Positions 62,165 to 64,000 of a stretch of DNA of 64,000 nt are shown here, piece by piece. The notes under the pieces were generated by a model, which saw only the letters and a program-made list of their open reading frames with translations, made no database searches and was not told the DNA's origin. The position numbers and the translations under genes are program-made. Origin of the DNA: JABDIP01 sp965227455 (GTDB lineage Bacteria > Pseudomonadota > Alphaproteobacteria > DSM-16000 > Inquilinaceae); NCBI GenBank assembly GCA_965227455.1, contig OZ245752.1, positions 1,612,001 through 1,676,000 on the forward strand, given 5' to 3'. Each line of letters opens with the position of its first letter. The stretch's first letter is position 1.

Positions 62165-63145
62165 CTACAGATTCAGTTGGTAGCTCGCCGGGACATAGCG
62201 GTAGCCCTGGCCCATGCGCTCCACATAGCCGACCGCCGGGAACGGCATGTGATAGCTGCTGAAGGGAATGCGGTCCGTCGCCAGCATGTCGAGCAGGGTA
62301 CGGCGGGTCGCCGCCGCGCCGTCCTTGTCCATATCGAAGCGCACATGCCAGTCGGGGCGCTGCATGGAGACGACATAGTGGTTGCAGAAATCGCCCCCGA
62401 GCAGGATGCGCCGGCCGTCGCTTTCGACGTGAAAGGCCATGTGGCCCGGCGTGTGGCCGAAGGCGGTAATTCCGTTGATGCCCGGCACCACCTCGCCCTC
62501 ATTGCCGATGAAGGTCATATTGTCGGCCATCGGCGTCACATTGGACGCGGTCAGGGTGGCGACGCCTTCGGTCGGCCCGCTCATCCGGTCGGGATGCGAC
62601 CAGAAATCGTATTCCTGCGATGCGGTGACATAACGCGCATTGGGGAACAGCGGCTGGCCGTCCTCCATCAAGCCGCCGATGTGGTCGGGGTGGAAATGGG
62701 TCAGCACCACCACGTCGACCTGGTCGGGCTCATAGCCGCACCTGACCAGCGCGGCCGACAAGTTTCCGGCATTCGGCCGGCGCCGGCCGCCATTGCCGCT
62801 GTCGAACATGACCAGGGCCGATCCGGTGTTCACGATCACCGGCGTGAAGCCGATCTCCATGCGGTCGGAGGGCAGGAAATTCGCCTCCGCCAGCTCCGCG
62901 ACGTCCTCGGCGGTCACGTTCTGGCCGAAGATCGGGTGCGGGCCGTCGAACTGGACAGCACCGTCGAAGATCGTCGTGACCTCGAATTGGCCGAGGTTGA
63001 ACCGGTAATGCTCCGGGACCGCCGGACCGGCCATCGCCGCCGCCGCCCGGGCCGGGGTCGTACCACCTGCGACCATCGGCAGCGCCGCCAAGCCGGCGCC
63101 GGCCGCCAGCACGCCACGTCTGGAAACACTCTGTGCCTTCGACAT
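62165..63145 (-). CDS. Exported metallo-beta-lactamase-fold hydrolase
   Basis: 326 aa. The N-terminus SRRGVLAAGAGLAALPMVAG is a twin-arginine signal, so it is probably folded with its metals before export. Metal motif THFHPDHIGG (HxHxDH), with later ligands in FGHTPGHMAFHVES and GGDFCNHY. Related to lactonases and other periplasmic MBL hydrolases. Substrate unknown. No operon partner. Confidence 0.87.
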   Translation of the reverse strand: MSKAQSVSRRGVLAAGAGLAALPMVAGGTTPARAAAAMAGPAVPEHYRFNLGQFEVTTIFDGAVQFDGPHPIFGQNVTAEDVAELAEANFLPSDRMEIGFTPVIVNTGSALVMFDSGNGGRRRPNAGNLSAALVRCGYEPDQVDVVVLTHFHPDHIGGLMEDGQPLFPNARYVTASQEYDFWSHPDRMSGPTEGVATLTASNVTPMADNMTFIGNEGEVVPGINGITAFGHTPGHMAFHVESDGRRILLGGDFCNHYVVSMQRPDWHVRFDMDKDGAAATRRTLLDMLATDRIPFSSYHMPFPAVGYVERMGQGYRYVPASYQLNL

Positions 63146-63386
63146 CTTTCAACCTCCCAATTCGGATCCGATAGGGGGACGACCCGGACGGGCTGCCCTT
63201 TATTCCAAGCAATATGGAATTGTCGCCGCATTCGGCGAGACGGCCACGACACATTCCCGTGACCGCAGGCGCCGCGGCCATGGCGGCCGGGCCGGCGCTC
63301 CCATATAGTGAGACCGCAAGCTCGTCAGGCGGGCGGCGCTGTACTCAGGCCATGTTTCGAGCTTGCGAGGGGGGCGGAGGCATGAG

Positions 63387-63905
63387 ATGAGCCGGTGGCT
63401 CGTCATCACACTCGTTGTTTGGCTGGTCGCCGGATTGCCGGCCCTGGCGCAGGAGCGCGATGCGCTGGCCGTTGGGCTGGGCGCATTCAGCGTCGAAGAA
63501 TACGATCGTACCATCGAGTTGCGGCTCGAATACCAACCGGGCCTGCGGATCCTCGAACAAAGCCTATGGACCGGCTTCGAAGGCTTTGCGCCTATGATCG
63601 GGCTCATGGCGAACGGCGACGGCGCGGTTTTCGGGTATGGCGGAGTCCAGACGGACATCGCACTCGATGAGCGCTGGGTCGTCACTCCGGCCTTCGGCAT
63701 CGGCGGCTATCACGAAGGGGACAGTCGCGATCTCGGCGGGATATTCCAGTTCCATCTGGGCCTGACCCTCGCCTACGGTTTCGCCGAAGGACAGCGTCTG
63801 GGCCTCACCTGGGCCCATATCTCCAATGCCGGCATCCACGAGGCCAATCCGAGCGCGAATTCCGTGCTTCTGACCTACCGCGTCAGGCTCGGCGATTGGT
63901 TCTGA
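63387..63905 (+). CDS. Acyloxyacyl hydrolase, PagL-like lipid A 3-O-deacylase
   Basis: 172 aa outer-membrane barrel. ATG 63387 with GGCGGAGG upstream, then a signal peptide (WLVITLVVWLVAGLPALAQ). The C-terminal WAHISNAGI followed by NPSANSVLLTYRV matches the PagL active-site region with its His and Ser. It would remove a 3-O acyl chain from lipid A. Alternating polar/hydrophobic strands and a C-terminal Trp-Phe fit insertion by the BAM machinery. Confidence 0.82.
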   Translation: MSRWLVITLVVWLVAGLPALAQERDALAVGLGAFSVEEYDRTIELRLEYQPGLRILEQSLWTGFEGFAPMIGLMANGDGAVFGYGGVQTDIALDERWVVTPAFGIGGYHEGDSRDLGGIFQFHLGLTLAYGFAEGQRLGLTWAHISNAGIHEANPSANSVLLTYRVRLGDWF

Positions 63906-64000
63906 CGGGGGTCTCGGCGCAACGCAGGGCTCCGATTGCGCGGTTGACGCGGTCAGACGGCGGTGGTCAAAGGCAGGGTCCTGGTCTTGCCGGATCGTCA
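63906..64000. other. Window end without a recognisable gene
   Basis: 95 bases after the PagL-like gene; no start, hairpin or repeat seen before the window ends. Confidence 0.4.

Overview
The window is high-GC chromosomal DNA from what looks like a free-living alphaproteobacterium of Rhodospirillales type. This is inferred from gene content: three complete TRAP transporters, two ABC importers, an MttB-type methyltransferase, a family III CoA-transferase and an ECF42 sigma factor. No rRNA, tRNA or CRISPR was seen. Most of the window is small catabolic islands, each a transporter plus a few enzymes plus its own regulator.

Layout. 1-4459 (+): TRAP transporter (dctP, dctQ, dctM) and a CaiB/BaiF CoA-transferase. 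4462-8063 (-): old-yellow-type iron-sulfur oxidoreductase and MttB methyltransferase, divergent from a LysR gene (8161-9069). 9322-12399 (-): second TRAP transporter. 12751-16752: esterase, ECF42 sigma factor with its DGPF/YCII partner, and an ankyrin protein. 16849-19914: a mobile element of about 3.07 kb with an IS1595-type transposase and passenger genes, inserted inside a palindromic repeat. 20038-22763: adenylate cyclase, then a TetR regulator and a peroxiredoxin-like protein that share the operator TGGAA-N6-TTCCA. 22819-29943: third TRAP transporter with a DegT aminotransferase, a LacI regulator with its operators, a PhyH dioxygenase and an AraC regulator.

31118-41563: SorC-type regulator and an eight-gene operon (two permeases, Tat-exported binding protein, FGGY kinase, glycerol-1-phosphate-dehydrogenase-like enzyme, MalK-type ATPase, GpsA-like dehydrogenase, RpiB-like isomerase). 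This is most simply read as uptake and phosphorylation-dependent degradation of a polyol. 41753-43970: MocR regulator divergent from a PNPOx-like flavoprotein. 44061-49996 (-): six genes of largely unknown function ending in a protein that fuses an intact trypsin-like protease to an intact endonuclease/exonuclease/phosphatase domain. This is the best candidate for an undescribed system. 50128-56348 (-): BMP-type nucleoside/base ABC importer with a cytosine-deaminase-like amidohydrolase. 57043-61813 (-): RNA-repair operon RlaP-Hen1-Pnkp. 62165-63905: metallo-beta-lactamase-fold hydrolase and a PagL-like lipid A deacylase.

Large intergenic palindromes occur eight times in two related families (four copies at 9-22 kb, four at 34-55 kb), nearly always just after a gene. 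One was split by the mobile element. Gene starts were chosen from Shine-Dalgarno sequences, overlaps and family length. Functions are family-level inferences from reading the proteins; no database search was possible.
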